DNA of 64,000 nucleotides from Cryobacterium flavum (GCF_900103805.1 NZ_FNIB01000007.1:62001-126000), one strand, 5' to 3'. Counted from the first letter of the stretch, positions 9,906 through 24,001 are shown. Program-made: numbers and translations. The notes: generated by a model from the letters alone, not told the origin.

Positions 9906-10856
9906 TTAGTCCAGTAGGTCTTCGTACAGCACCGTCGAAATGTACCGCTCGCCGAAGCCGGGAACAATCACGACGATGGTCTTGCCAGCGTTCTCGGGTA
10001 GTTTTGCCTGCTCGAGCGCAGCCCAGACAGCGGCGCCGCCGGAGATACCGCCGAGGATGCCCTCATCGGTGCCGAGTGAACGCGCCGTCGCGAGCGAGTC
10101 GGCCAGGGTCACATCGGTGATCGAGTCGTAGACCTCGCGGTTCAGGGTTTCCGGAACGAAGTTCGCGCCGAGGCCCTGAATTTTGTGCGGGCCGGGCTTT
10201 CCGCCGGTGAGAATGGGGGAGTCGATCGGCTCGACGCCGACAACCTTGAGGCGCGGCTTCTGGTCTTTGAGGTACCCGCCGGTGCCGGAAAGCGTTCCGC
10301 CGGTACCGATGCCCGCGACGAGAATGTCAACGGCACCCTCGGTGTCATTCCAGATTTCCGGGCCGGTCGTGGCGCGGTGGATGGCCGGGTTGGCCGGATT
10401 TGTGAACTGGCTGGCCAGAACCGCGCCCGGGGTGTTCGCGACGATCTCGGCGGCCTTCTCGACCGCGCCGCGCATGCCGTCGGCACCAGTCGTCAGCACA
10501 ATTTTGGCGCCATAAGCGCGCATCATGACGCGGCGTTCCTTGCTCATGGTCTCCGGCATAGCCAGAATGACCGTGTAGCCGCGGGCGGCGCCGACCATAG
10601 CGAGGGCGATACCCGTGTTACCGCTGGTGGCTTCGACGATGGTTCCGCCCGGCTTCAGCGAGCCGTCCTTCTCGGCGGCGTTGATGATCGCGACGCCGAT
10701 GCGGTCCTTGACACTGCTGGAGGGGTTGTAGAACTCGAGCTTCAAGAGCACGGTGGCGCCGAGGCCGGCGGTCAAACGGTTCAGCTTGACGAGGGGGGTC
10801 CCACCAACGGCTTCGGTGATGTCGGAATAGATCTTGGGCACGAGGGCAACTTTCAT
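9906..10856 (-). CDS. cysK: Cysteine synthase A (O-acetylserine sulfhydrylase)
   Basis: PLP enzyme that makes cysteine from O-acetylserine and sulfide. The 316 residues include the PLP lysine K50 in NPSSSVKDR, the substrate loop TSGNTG and the phosphate-binding GTGGT loop. The C-terminus ends in YISTVLYEDLLD. The first gene of cysK-cysE. There is no clear Shine-Dalgarno; instead the start codon sits in the first of three ACCGAAT repeats (see the separate entry). A TAGGCT-type -10 on this strand (10898-10903) would put transcription start close to 10890. Confidence 0.96.
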   Translation of the reverse strand: MKVALVPKIYSDITEAVGGTPLVKLNRLTAGLGATVLLKLEFYNPSSSVKDRIGVAIINAAEKDGSLKPGGTIVEATSGNTGIALAMVGAARGYTVILAMPETMSKERRVMMRAYGAKIVLTTGADGMRGAVEKAAEIVANTPGAVLASQFTNPANPAIHRATTGPEIWNDTEGAVDILVAGIGTGGTLSGTGGYLKDQKPRLKVVGVEPIDSPILTGGKPGPHKIQGLGANFVPETLNREVYDSITDVTLADSLATARSLGTDEGILGGISGGAAVWAALEQAKLPENAGKTIVVIVPGFGERYISTVLYEDLLD

Positions 10857-10882
10857 TCGGTTTTCATTCGGTGAAATTCGGT
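10855..10882 (-). promoter_or_regulatory. Three ACCGAAT repeats at the cysK start
   Basis: On the plus strand ATTCGGT occurs at 10855-10861, 10866-10872 and 10876-10882, that is at 11 and 10 bp spacing, one turn of the helix each. On the cysK strand these read ACCGAAT and the innermost contains the start codon. The middle copy carries a second ATG that opens a four-codon frame (M-K-T-E) whose stop overlaps the cysK ATG. The set could be an operator for a cysteine/sulfur regulator or act on translation; the regulator is not identified. Confidence 0.45.
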
Positions 10883-10897
10883 GTGAGGGCCGTCTTC

Positions 10898-10903
10898 AGC
10901 CTA
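10898..10903 (-). promoter_or_regulatory. Candidate -10 element of cysK-cysE
   Basis: Read on the minus strand this is TAGGCT, a typical actinobacterial -10 hexamer. It lies about 40 nt upstream of the cysK ATG and just upstream of the three ACCGAAT repeats, which would therefore be in the 5' leader. No convincing -35 was found. Confidence 0.3.
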
Positions 10904-10933
10904 TGTCTCCCGGCCGAAAATCAGTTGGTGCGT

Positions 10934-10939
10934 TACATT
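10934..10939 (+). promoter_or_regulatory. -10-like element before prmC (leaderless)
   Basis: TACATT ends 7 nt before the prmC GTG, so transcription would begin at or next to the start codon. There is no Shine-Dalgarno in that interval, which fits a leaderless message. Confidence 0.4.
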
Positions 10940-10946
10940 TCACTAC

Positions 10947-11831
10947 GTGCCTTCTTTAGATTCTGACCTGCCCCAGACCATCACTTCCTTGCGAAAACGA
11001 GCGATCAGCGTACTGACCGCAGCCGGCATCACCGATCCCGAGGTCGACGCCGACCTGCTGATCGGCCACGTGCTCGGCCAGAGCCGCGGCGAAGTGCAGG
11101 CCGGCAGCTTCCTGAATCGACCGGTTAGCCAAGCGGATGCCGCCACCATCATCGCCCTGCTGGCCCGCCGCAGCGGGCGCGAACCCCTGCAACACATAAC
11201 AGGGCGGGCCCCGTTCCGCTCCCTCTCCCTGAATGTGGGCCCCGGCGTGTTCGTGCCGAGACCCGAAACCGAGCAGGTCGCCCAGTTCGCCATCGACGCC
11301 CTGCGTTCCATGCCCGATCCGGAGCCGATCGGCATCGACCTCGGCACCGGAAGCGGCGCGATCGCCCTGGCCCTGGCCACCGAGGTGCCGCACGCGCGCA
11401 TCTTCGCGATCGAAAACTCGCCGGAAGCGTTCCCCTGGACCACCCGCAACTTCGACGAGATCGGCGCCGCCAACGCCACCCTCGCCTTCGGTGACCTCGC
11501 CGACGCGTTCGTCGAACTGGACGGCACGGTGGCCGTCGTCATCTCCAATCCGCCCTACATTCCAGCGGATGCTATTCCCCGCGACCCCGAGGTGCGCCTG
11601 TTCGACCCAGCCCAGGCCCTGTTCGGCGGCCCGGACGGACTCGACGTGGTGCACAGCGTGTCAGCAACTGGGCTGCGCCTGCTGCGCGCGGGGGGTGTGC
11701 TCGTGATCGAGCACGGCGAGCTGCAGGGCGCCGCGATCCGCCAGCTGCTGGCAGCCGACGGATGGCGTGCCCCGGCCACCCACCGCGACTACACCAGCCG
11801 GGACCGGGCCACGACAGCACTGCACCCTTAA
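10947..11831 (+). CDS. prmC: Peptide chain release factor N5-glutamine methyltransferase
   Basis: SAM-dependent methyltransferase that modifies the GGQ glutamine of release factors. The 294-residue protein has an N-terminal helical substrate-recognition domain and a Rossmann-like catalytic domain with the SAM loop DLGTGSGAIALAL and the diagnostic NPPY motif (201-204). Its substrate prfA is encoded 1.7 kb upstream. The GTG start has no ribosome binding site but a -10-like hexamer close by, so it may be translated as a leaderless message. The start of a gene set (prmC, tsaC, wecA, atpI, atp) whose order is conserved in many actinobacteria. Confidence 0.93.
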   Translation: MPSLDSDLPQTITSLRKRAISVLTAAGITDPEVDADLLIGHVLGQSRGEVQAGSFLNRPVSQADAATIIALLARRSGREPLQHITGRAPFRSLSLNVGPGVFVPRPETEQVAQFAIDALRSMPDPEPIGIDLGTGSGAIALALATEVPHARIFAIENSPEAFPWTTRNFDEIGAANATLAFGDLADAFVELDGTVAVVISNPPYIPADAIPRDPEVRLFDPAQALFGGPDGLDVVHSVSATGLRLLRAGGVLVIEHGELQGAAIRQLLAADGWRAPATHRDYTSRDRATTALHP

Positions 11832-11879
11832 ACGGAACCCCGCCAGTCGGCGCATCCGCTCTTCACGACAGCACTGGGT

Positions 11880-11885
11880 TAGAAT
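11880..11885 (+). promoter_or_regulatory. -10-like element before the threonylcarbamoyl-AMP synthase gene
   Basis: TAGAAT, preceded by TGGGT, ends 8 nt before the ATG at 11894. The distance implies a leaderless transcript separate from prmC. Confidence 0.45.
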
Positions 11886-11893
11886 TGCCGGAA

Positions 11894-12706
11894 ATGACAC
11901 GCATCTACGATTGCACGAGCGACTCGACCACGGACGAATCCACCACGAGCGAAAACTACAGCGCGCATATCGCTCTGGCGCGCACGGCCATCGGTCGCGG
12001 GGCGCTCGTCGTCATCCCCACCGACACGGTCTACGGAGTGGCCGCTGACGCGTTCAACGCTGAAGCCGTTCAGCTGCTCCTCGACGCGAAGGGCCGCAGC
12101 CGGCAGTCGCCGCCACCGGTTCTCATTCCCGGAATTCCCACCCTCGACGCCCTCGCCGTCGACGTGCCGCAGCCGGTCCGCGACCTGGTCGCAGCGTTCT
12201 GGCCCGGCGGACTCACTGTCATCGTCAACGCCCAGCCCTCGCTGGTCTGGGATCTCGGCGAAACCCGCGGCACGGTGGCACTGCGCATGCCGAGCAACCA
12301 AGTTGCACTCGATCTGCTCGCCGAAACCGGCCCGCTCGCCGTGTCCAGCGCCAACCTGAGCGGGATGCCGGCCACCACCGACGCCCAGGCTGCTGAAGCG
12401 GCCCTCGGCGAGAGCGTCGACGTGTACCTCGACGGCGGCACCGCCGGCAGTACCTATGAGAGCGTGTTTGGTCAGACCGGCGACGGCTCATCGACGATCG
12501 TGGACGCCACCGGTTTCGAGACCAACGGCGGTTTTCTGCACATCGTGCGTAGCGGCGTCATCTCCCGCGACGCGATCGTGGCCGTCGTGGGCGATGTGCT
12601 CGCTGCCGCGCCGGCCGTTCCCGGGTTCCCGGCGATCTCGGCCGAAGCGGAAGCGACACCCACCCTCGCCGCCCCATCTCAGGACGAAACGGATGCCGAC
12701 CGGTAG
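11894..12706 (+). CDS. L-threonylcarbamoyladenylate synthase (Sua5/YrdC family)
   Basis: Forms threonylcarbamoyl-AMP from threonine, bicarbonate and ATP, the first step of t6A37 tRNA modification. The ATG at 11894 is preferred: an upstream extension overlaps prmC and is low-complexity, whereas TAGAAT 8 nt upstream suggests leaderless expression. The 270 residues contain PTDTVYG (42-48), the K-x-R region KGRSRQSPPPVL from K66, and SSANLSG. After the YrdC core come about 45 variable Ala/Pro-rich residues; no full Sua5 domain is present. Followed by the wecA-like gene after 3 nt. Confidence 0.9.
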   Translation: MTRIYDCTSDSTTDESTTSENYSAHIALARTAIGRGALVVIPTDTVYGVAADAFNAEAVQLLLDAKGRSRQSPPPVLIPGIPTLDALAVDVPQPVRDLVAAFWPGGLTVIVNAQPSLVWDLGETRGTVALRMPSNQVALDLLAETGPLAVSSANLSGMPATTDAQAAEAALGESVDVYLDGGTAGSTYESVFGQTGDGSSTIVDATGFETNGGFLHIVRSGVISRDAIVAVVGDVLAAAPAVPGFPAISAEAEATPTLAAPSQDETDADR

Positions 12707-12709
12707 CCC

Positions 12710-13990
12710 ATGACTCTTTTCCTCCTGCTCGCGCTCGTTTCGGCGATCGTCACCTTCGTGCTGTCGATCGTGGTCTACAAACTCAGCCACAAGTACCGCC
12801 TGTACCCGAAGATTCGCGAACGCGACGTGCACACCCGGCCCACTCCGCGCCTCGGCGGTATCGCCATGTTCCTTGGCATCGTCATCGCCTTTGGCGTGGC
12901 CTACCTCGCTGCGGGGGCCTTCGCGCCCCTGCGACTCGTCTTCGCTGACCCGCAGCAGATTTTAGCTATTCTCGGTGCTGCCCTGCTGATCGTGCTGGTC
13001 GGCGTCGCCGACGACATCTGGGACCTCGACTGGATGACCAAACTCGCCGGCCAGTTCATCGCTGCCGGCCTCGTGGCCTGGCAGGGCGTTCAGATTTACT
13101 CTCTACCGATTGGCGGTCTGACGGTTTGGAGCGGCTGGACGTCGATCGTTGTCACGGTCGTCGCCATCGTCGTGGTCATGAACATGATCAACTTCATCGA
13201 CGGGCTCGACGGCCTGGTCACCGGTGTCGCCCTCATCGCTAACGGGGTGTTCTTTCTCTACAGTTATCTGCTCGTGCGCGACACCTCACCGACCAACTAC
13301 TTCAACCTGGCATCGCTGATCGCCGCCATTCTGGTCGGCGCCTGCGTGGGGTTCCTCCCGCTGAACTGGCATCCGGCCAAGATGTTCATGGGTGATGCCG
13401 GCGCGCTGCTGGTGGGCCTGTTGATGGCGACCAGCGCGATCGCGATCACTGGTCAGATCGACCCGACGGCTACCAGCCGCTCGCAGCTGTTCCCGGCCTT
13501 CATCCCCATCCTGCTGCCGGTAGCGATCATGATCATTCCACTGCTCGACTTTGGGCTCGCGGTCATCCGCCGGGTGCACGCCGGTAAATCGCCGTTCAGC
13601 GCCGACCGAAAACACCTGCACCACCGGCTGCTCGATATGGGGCACTCCCACCTGCACGCCGTTCTGATCTTCTATGGGTGGACGGCCGCAGCATCCATTG
13701 GCTGCCTGCTGTATTACATACTGCCGGTCTACTTCGGCCTGCCGACCTGGTACGGGACCATCTTTCTGGTGACGTCGCTGCTCATCTGCACCATCGTCAC
13801 GCTCGCACCGCTCGGCCGCCGCAAGACCGGGGAATGGCTTAGCCAGTCCGCACCAGTGCAGTTGGCAGTACTGGACGAGCTCGACCCACTCGACGAGGCC
13901 GCCCAAGTCCAGCCCGCCCCAGCCACACCAGAACCACACACGACACGAGCGACCGCCATTGTGGCGGCGCCTGCCGAGGAGAACGTATGA
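12710..13990 (+). CDS. WecA-type undecaprenyl-phosphate GlcNAc-1-phosphate transferase
   Basis: Integral membrane enzyme of the MraY/WecA family that transfers GlcNAc-1-P (or a related sugar phosphate) to a polyprenyl phosphate, starting cell-wall linkage-unit or polysaccharide synthesis. The 426-residue protein has about ten membrane helices, the Mg-binding DD (101-102) in VADDIWDLDW, the loop NMINFIDGLDGL with D164 and D167, MFMGDAGALL, and the histidine motif KHLHHRLLDMGHSH near residue 300. The cytoplasmic tail of about 60 residues is Pro/Ala/Thr-rich. Its position before the ATP synthase genes matches mycobacterial gene order. The stop overlaps the AtpI gene (ATGA). Confidence 0.88.
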   Translation: MTLFLLLALVSAIVTFVLSIVVYKLSHKYRLYPKIRERDVHTRPTPRLGGIAMFLGIVIAFGVAYLAAGAFAPLRLVFADPQQILAILGAALLIVLVGVADDIWDLDWMTKLAGQFIAAGLVAWQGVQIYSLPIGGLTVWSGWTSIVVTVVAIVVVMNMINFIDGLDGLVTGVALIANGVFFLYSYLLVRDTSPTNYFNLASLIAAILVGACVGFLPLNWHPAKMFMGDAGALLVGLLMATSAIAITGQIDPTATSRSQLFPAFIPILLPVAIMIIPLLDFGLAVIRRVHAGKSPFSADRKHLHHRLLDMGHSHLHAVLIFYGWTAAASIGCLLYYILPVYFGLPTWYGTIFLVTSLLICTIVTLAPLGRRKTGEWLSQSAPVQLAVLDELDPLDEAAQVQPAPATPEPHTTRATAIVAAPAEENV

Positions 13991-14460
13991 GAACCAACGA
14001 CACCGTCCGCACTCAGCCCACATCGATCCCGGTGCTGCGCCGCATCCTGATTTACGGGGGCTGGGTCGCCCTGGCAATCGCTGTTGTCGGATCGGTTATC
14101 GGCTACCTCGTCGACGGCGGTACCGGTGTGCTCAGCGCGCTGATCGGTACGGCCATGTCGGTCGCGTTCATGGGTATCACGGCTGGCAGCATTCTGCTAG
14201 CCAATCGGGTCGCCGGCAAAGAGTCCGCCATCGGTGGCTTCTTCGGCATCATCATGGGCGGCTGGCTGCTCAAGTTCGTGGTGTTCCTGGTGCTGCTGGT
14301 CGTGCTGCAGGACCGCGAGTGGATCCAGCCGATGGTGCTGTTCTTCTGCATTATTGCCGGGGTTGTCGGGTCGCTCGTCGTCGACGCCGTCGTCGTCATG
14401 AAGAGCCGGATGCCCTACGCCAGCGACGCCACCTTGCCCCCGGCCCCGGTCGACGAGTAA
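13987..14460 (+). CDS. AtpI-like membrane protein preceding the ATP synthase operon
   Basis: A 157-residue protein with four predicted membrane helices, the first starting near residue 22 and the last ending near residue 140, and charged ends. Size, hydropathy and position directly before atpB agree with AtpI, which aids assembly of the c-ring or magnesium uptake for the synthase in other bacteria; sequence conservation in this family is low, so the call rests mainly on context. The ATG overlaps the stop of the wecA-like gene. Confidence 0.65.
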   Translation: MRTNDTVRTQPTSIPVLRRILIYGGWVALAIAVVGSVIGYLVDGGTGVLSALIGTAMSVAFMGITAGSILLANRVAGKESAIGGFFGIIMGGWLLKFVVFLVLLVVLQDREWIQPMVLFFCIIAGVVGSLVVDAVVVMKSRMPYASDATLPPAPVDE

Positions 14461-14496
14461 CCCTACGACCCATCTGCCCACGGATCCCGCTCACGA

Positions 14497-14526
14497 TTCG
14501 GCTCAGCGCCTGATCTTTGCTAGAGT
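14497..14526 (+). promoter_or_regulatory. Predicted atp operon promoter
   Basis: TTCGGC (14497-14502), 18 bp, TAGAGT (14521-14526). Transcription would start near 14533, giving a leader of about 20 nt before the ATG at 14554. It lies in the only gap between the AtpI-like gene and atpB. Confidence 0.45.
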
Positions 14527-14553
14527 AAAAAGCGATCCCACCCCGGTTTGCAC

Positions 14554-15737
<1,184 letters not shown>

Positions 15738-15763
15738 ACCTCTTCACTAACTAGTTAGGAGGC

Positions 15764-16327
15764 ATGATGCTTCACGCAGTAATTGCAGCCGCGACCGAAG
15801 AAGCGGCAAAGAACCCGCTCATCCCTGAGTGGTACGACATCATCTGGTCGGCGGTCTGCTTTGTCGTGATTTTGTTCTTCTTCTGGAAGCTTGTGCTGCC
15901 CAGAATGCAGAAGCTTCTTGACGACCGTGCAGAAGCCATCGAGGGCAACATCGCCAAGGCCGACGACGCCCAGCGCAAGGCTGAAGCTGCACTCGCGGCG
16001 TACACAGCCCAGCTGGCTGACGCCCGTGCCGAAGCCGGTGCCATTCGTGATCAGGCCCGCACCGACGGCCAGCGCATCGTCGCTGAGCACAAGGAGCAGG
16101 CTGCGGCCGAGGCCGGTCGCATCGCGGCCAGTGCCAAGACGCAGATCGAAGCCGAACGCTTGGCCGCCGTCGTCTCGCTTCGCAGTGAGGTCGGCACCCT
16201 TGCCATTGACCTCGCTTCGGGCGTCATCGGTGAAAGCCTGTCCGACGACGCAAAGGCCAGCGCCATCGTCGATCGTTTCCTGGCAGAACTCGAAGCCAGC
16301 GAAGCACCAGCAGCAGGAAAGATCTAG
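15764..16327 (+). CDS. atpF: ATP synthase Fo subunit b
   Basis: Peripheral stalk subunit: one N-terminal membrane helix (about residues 27-45, IIWSAVCFVVILFFFW) followed by a long charged Ala-rich coiled coil. 187 residues. AGGAGG (15757-15762) lies only one base before the first ATG and four before the second (15767), so the second methionine may be the true start. It ends 3 nt before atpH. Confidence 0.95.
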   Translation: MMLHAVIAAATEEAAKNPLIPEWYDIIWSAVCFVVILFFFWKLVLPRMQKLLDDRAEAIEGNIAKADDAQRKAEAALAAYTAQLADARAEAGAIRDQARTDGQRIVAEHKEQAAAEAGRIAASAKTQIEAERLAAVVSLRSEVGTLAIDLASGVIGESLSDDAKASAIVDRFLAELEASEAPAAGKI

Positions 16328-16330
16328 CAA

Positions 16331-17128
16331 ATGGGAAGCGCCACCAGAGAAGCACTCGCCACGTCGAGGGCGGCCCTGTCCGTCCCGGGCGGCACGACTG
16401 ATCTGGCGACGGGCGAAAGCCTGTTCGGCGCCGGTCGAGTAATCGGGTCGTCGTCCCAGCTGTTGTCAGCACTCGGCGACGCCTCAGCGGATGCTGCGGC
16501 CAAGGTCACCCTCGTACGCGCCGTTTTCGGTGCCAACGTGACGCCTCGGGCACTCGACCTGCTCGCAGCGGCCGTCTTTGAACGCTGGTCCAGCCACGAC
16601 GACCTGCTCGCCGGGATCGAAGAACTGGGCCTACGGGCATCCGCCCTCTCTACTCCGGCCGGAACGTCGATCGGGGGCGAGCTCTTCGCCTTCGGTAAGA
16701 CGGTGTCCTCGGACGCTGAGCTGGAGCTGGCCCTGGCCAGCAAGCTCGGCAAGCCTGGCGCCAAGGCAGCCCTGGTCGAAAAGCTGCTGGACGGTAAAGT
16801 CTCCGGTCAGACGCTCGCCATTGTTCGTCACCTGGTGCAGCAGCCTCGCGGCCGCCGCATCGGCGAACTGCTGCGACACGCAGCAGCAGTCGTCGCGGAC
16901 GAGTCCGGCACGTCGATCGGCACCATCACGTCGGCGAGCGTTCTCACGGCCGATCAGCTCGCTCGCTTGCAGAAGAACCTCCAGTTGCGTCACGGACGAG
17001 CACTCACCATCAACCAGGTCGTTGACCCGGAATTGGTCGGCGGAGTGCGCGTGCAAATCGGCGACCTGGTCATCGATGGCAGCATTGCAACCCGCCTGGC
17101 AGATTTGAGACTCCAGCTCGCTCGCTGA
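16331..17128 (+). CDS. atpH: ATP synthase F1 subunit delta
   Basis: Connects the F1 head to the peripheral stalk. At 265 residues it is the long actinobacterial form (E. coli has 177). The C-terminal part carries the conserved ending VDPELVGGVRVQIGDLVIDG followed by a short basic helix. The operon position between b and alpha confirms the call despite weak conservation of the N-terminal half. Confidence 0.94.
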   Translation: MGSATREALATSRAALSVPGGTTDLATGESLFGAGRVIGSSSQLLSALGDASADAAAKVTLVRAVFGANVTPRALDLLAAAVFERWSSHDDLLAGIEELGLRASALSTPAGTSIGGELFAFGKTVSSDAELELALASKLGKPGAKAALVEKLLDGKVSGQTLAIVRHLVQQPRGRRIGELLRHAAAVVADESGTSIGTITSASVLTADQLARLQKNLQLRHGRALTINQVVDPELVGGVRVQIGDLVIDGSIATRLADLRLQLAR

Positions 17129-17201
17129 GTCACCTCAGCAGCACCAAAAACCCAGCAGTACCAGATGACTCAGGGCGGCAGCGTCCTCGAACAGACAGAA
17201 C

Positions 17202-17217
17202 CTGTACTTTCGTACAG
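17202..17217 (+). promoter_or_regulatory. Small hairpin in the atpH-atpA gap
   Basis: CTGTAC-TTTC-GTACAG is a perfect 6-bp inverted repeat with a four-base loop ending 13 nt before the atpA ATG, just ahead of the AGGGAAG ribosome binding site. It may tune atpA translation or stabilise a processed end; this is inference from structure only. Confidence 0.3.
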
Positions 17218-17230
17218 AAAAGGGAAGATG

Positions 17231-18868
17231 ATGGCAGAACTAACGATCAGCCCCGATGAGATCCGTGGCGCTCTCCAGGACTTCGTGAAGTCCTACGAGC
17301 CGAACAAGACATCAACGACCGAGGTCGGCTACGTCACCACGGCCGGCGACGGTATCGCCCACGTTGAGGGCTTGCCCGGCGTGATGGCGAACGAGCTCAT
17401 CAAATTCGCCGATGGCACCCTGGGCCTGGCCCAGAACCTCGACGAAGACGAGATCGGCGTCGTCGTACTCGGCGAGTTCGGCGGCATCGTTGAGGGCATG
17501 GAGGTGCACCGCACCGGCGAGGTTCTCTCTGTTCCGGTCGGCGACGGCTACCTCGGCCGTGTTGTCGATCCGCTCGGCGCCCCCATCGACGGACTCGGCG
17601 ACATCGCGACCGAAGGCCGTCGTGCCCTCGAACTGCAGGCCCCCGGCGTCATGAGCCGCAAGTCGGTTCATGAGCCGATGCAGACCGGCATCAAGGCCAT
17701 CGACGCCATGATCCCGATCGGCCGCGGCCAGCGTCAGCTGATCATCGGTGACCGCCAGACCGGCAAGACCGCGATCGCCATCGACACCATCATCAACCAG
17801 AAGGCCAACTGGGAGTCCGGCGACAGCAACAAGCAGGTTCGTTGCATCTACGTCGCCATCGGCCAGAAGGGCTCCACCATCGCCTCGGTGAAGGGTGCGC
17901 TCGAGGATGCCGGAGCGATGGAGTACACCACCATCGTCGCCGCTCCCGCCTCTGACCCGGCCGGCTTCAAGTACCTCGCCCCGTACACCGGCTCGGCCAT
18001 CGGCCAGCACTGGATGTACGCCGGCAAGCACGTTCTCATCGTCTTCGATGACCTCTCCAAGCAGGCCGAGGCCTACCGTGCGGTATCGCTGCTGCTGCGT
18101 CGCCCGCCGGGACGCGAAGCATACCCCGGAGACGTCTTCTACCTGCACTCCCGTCTGCTCGAGCGTTGTGCCAAGCTTTCCGACGAGCTCGGCGCCGGAT
18201 CAATGACCGGTCTCCCGATCATCGAGACCAAGGCGAACGACGTTGCCGCGTACATCCCCACCAACGTGATCTCGATCACCGACGGCCAGATCTTTCTCCA
18301 GTCCGACCTGTTCAACGCCAACCAGCGTCCGGCAGTCGATGTCGGCATCTCGGTCTCCCGTGTCGGTGGCGACGCTCAGGTCAAGTCGATCAAGAAGGTC
18401 TCCGGAACGCTCAAGCTCGAGCTGGCTCAGTACCGTTCGCTCGAGGCCTTTGCAATGTTCGCCTCCGACCTGGATGCGGCCAGCCGTCGTCAGCTCGCCC
18501 GCGGCGCCCGCCTCACCGAACTGCTGCGCCAGCCGCAGTACTCGCCGTACCCCGTTGAGGACCAGGTCGTCTCGATCTGGGCCGGCATCAACGGCAAGCT
18601 CGACGAGGTTCCGGTTCCCGACGTGCTGCGCTTCGAACGCGAACTGCTCGACTTCCTCGGTCGCAACACCGAGGTTCTGAAGACCCTGCGCGAGACGAAC
18701 GTTCTCTCCGACGAGACCGTCACCGCTCTCACGGCCGGTGTCGACAAGTTCAAGCTCGAGTTCCAGACCGGCGAGGGTAAGCCGCTCGCCTCGGTCAGCA
18801 AAGAAAAGTTTGAAGCCATCGCAGTTGAAGACGTCAACCAGGAAAAGATCGTCAAGCACCGCCGCTAG
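17231..18868 (+). CDS. atpA: ATP synthase F1 subunit alpha
   Basis: Nucleotide-binding, non-catalytic head subunit. The ATG at 17231 ([15 protein letters not shown]) is preferred over the adjacent ATG at 17228 because AGGG lies at a better distance; farther upstream codons are not conserved-looking. The 545 residues contain the P-loop GDRQTGKT (173-180), and the core sequence is typical throughout, ending in a lysine/arginine-rich tail. Expected stoichiometry is three copies with atpD. Confidence 0.97.
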   Translation: MAELTISPDEIRGALQDFVKSYEPNKTSTTEVGYVTTAGDGIAHVEGLPGVMANELIKFADGTLGLAQNLDEDEIGVVVLGEFGGIVEGMEVHRTGEVLSVPVGDGYLGRVVDPLGAPIDGLGDIATEGRRALELQAPGVMSRKSVHEPMQTGIKAIDAMIPIGRGQRQLIIGDRQTGKTAIAIDTIINQKANWESGDSNKQVRCIYVAIGQKGSTIASVKGALEDAGAMEYTTIVAAPASDPAGFKYLAPYTGSAIGQHWMYAGKHVLIVFDDLSKQAEAYRAVSLLLRRPPGREAYPGDVFYLHSRLLERCAKLSDELGAGSMTGLPIIETKANDVAAYIPTNVISITDGQIFLQSDLFNANQRPAVDVGISVSRVGGDAQVKSIKKVSGTLKLELAQYRSLEAFAMFASDLDAASRRQLARGARLTELLRQPQYSPYPVEDQVVSIWAGINGKLDEVPVPDVLRFERELLDFLGRNTEVLKTLRETNVLSDETVTALTAGVDKFKLEFQTGEGKPLASVSKEKFEAIAVEDVNQEKIVKHRR

Positions 18869-18924
18869 TCGATACGACTTGCAGCAACTGACGACGCCAA
18901 ACTGAAAGACAAGGAAGCAGACAC

Positions 18925-21308
<2,384 letters not shown>

Positions 21309-21310
21309 GC

Positions 21311-21583
21311 ATGGCGAAGTCGCTGTCCGTCAGCGTTGTCTCGGCCGACCACCAGGTGTGGACGGGCGAGGCGACGATGGTTGTCGCCAAGACCGTCGAG
21401 GGCGAGATTGGCATCCTGGCCGGTCACGAACCGATGTTGGCGATCCTGGCCGTGGGTGACGTTCGTCTCACCCTGCCTGATGGCTCCAAAGTTCTGGCCC
21501 AGGCCGAGGATGGATTCCTGTCGGTCGACAACGACATGGTCACCATCGTGGCGCGCAAGGCTGAACTCGTGGGTTCCAAATAA
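21311..21583 (+). CDS. atpC: ATP synthase F1 subunit epsilon, short form
   Basis: Only 90 residues: the N-terminal beta-sandwich (ending in DNDMVTIVARKAEL) is complete but the C-terminal two-helix domain, which in E. coli epsilon inhibits ATP hydrolysis, is absent. The ATG at 21311 follows AAGGAGA (21294-21300); an upstream in-frame start overlaps atpD and is not needed. Short epsilon subunits are known in several actinobacteria, so this is probably native and implies another means of limiting hydrolysis. Confidence 0.94.
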   Translation: MAKSLSVSVVSADHQVWTGEATMVVAKTVEGEIGILAGHEPMLAILAVGDVRLTLPDGSKVLAQAEDGFLSVDNDMVTIVARKAELVGSK

Positions 21584-21599
21584 CCCGTCTGAACCACCA

Positions 21600-23467
<1,868 letters not shown>

Positions 23468-23488
23468 AACCGCGGCTTCACTGGTCGG

Positions 23489-24001
23489 TTACCGGTGTGC
23501 GATGCCCTCGTGGCTGAGCAGCCAGGCCTTGGTCGGGATGCCCTCTCCTGCGCTGTAGCCGGTGATCTGGCCACTGGTCGCGAGCACTCGGTGGCAGCCG
23601 ATGATGATCGGCACCGGATTCGCGCCAACGGCCCCACCGATGGCGCGGCCCGATCCGGGCCGTCCAATGTCGTTGCCGAGCGCACCATACGAGATGACAT
23701 CGCCGAATGTGAGGCTGGCCAGCCTCGCCCAGACGCTGCGCTGAAATTCGGTGCCGCGGGTGAGGTGCACGGGCAGGTCGAACGTCTGCCGGGTTCCGGC
23801 GAAGTACTCGCCGAGCTGTTCGGCCGCCCGTTGCAATACCGGGGAGGGCTCCTCTGGGGTCGCGTCGAGCGGCAGCTGGCCGTCGGTTTCGATGGAAAGG
23901 GAAAGGATGCCCTCATCGTCGGCGGTGAGTTCGAGCCGGCCGATCGGGCTGGGGAGGCGGAGTAGGTGCGCGGGAGTGAGTGCAGTCGGGATGCTGTCCA
24001 T
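23489..24001 (-). CDS. ogt: Methylated-DNA--[protein]-cysteine S-methyltransferase, GCHRV variant
   Basis: Suicide repair protein that moves alkyl groups from O6-alkylguanine to a cysteine. The ATG at 24001 gives 170 residues (MDSIPTALTP); longer versions reach into the divergent promoter region and are unlikely. The helix-turn-helix region with FQRSVWARLASLTFGDVISYGAL, the SGRAIGGAVGANP asparagine hinge and the reactive C136 are present. The active-site motif is IIIGCHRV rather than the usual PCHRV, so proline is replaced by glycine while C-H-R is intact, unlike the inactive PWHRV group. Converges with mdh. Confidence 0.88.
   Translation of the reverse strand: MDSIPTALTPAHLLRLPSPIGRLELTADDEGILSLSIETDGQLPLDATPEEPSPVLQRAAEQLGEYFAGTRQTFDLPVHLTRGTEFQRSVWARLASLTFGDVISYGALGNDIGRPGSGRAIGGAVGANPVPIIIGCHRVLATSGQITGYSAGEGIPTKAWLLSHEGIAHR

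Noticed and set aside
15764-17128. Possible fusion of b and delta subunits as in mycobacteria
   Set aside because: atpF and atpH are separate complete genes with a 3-nt gap; there is no second b-type membrane helix on the delta subunit.
17185-17220. LexA/SOS box before atpA (TCGAAC followed by GTAC arms)
   Set aside because: The sequence does not form the TCGAAC-N4-GTTCGA palindrome; only a small hairpin remains.
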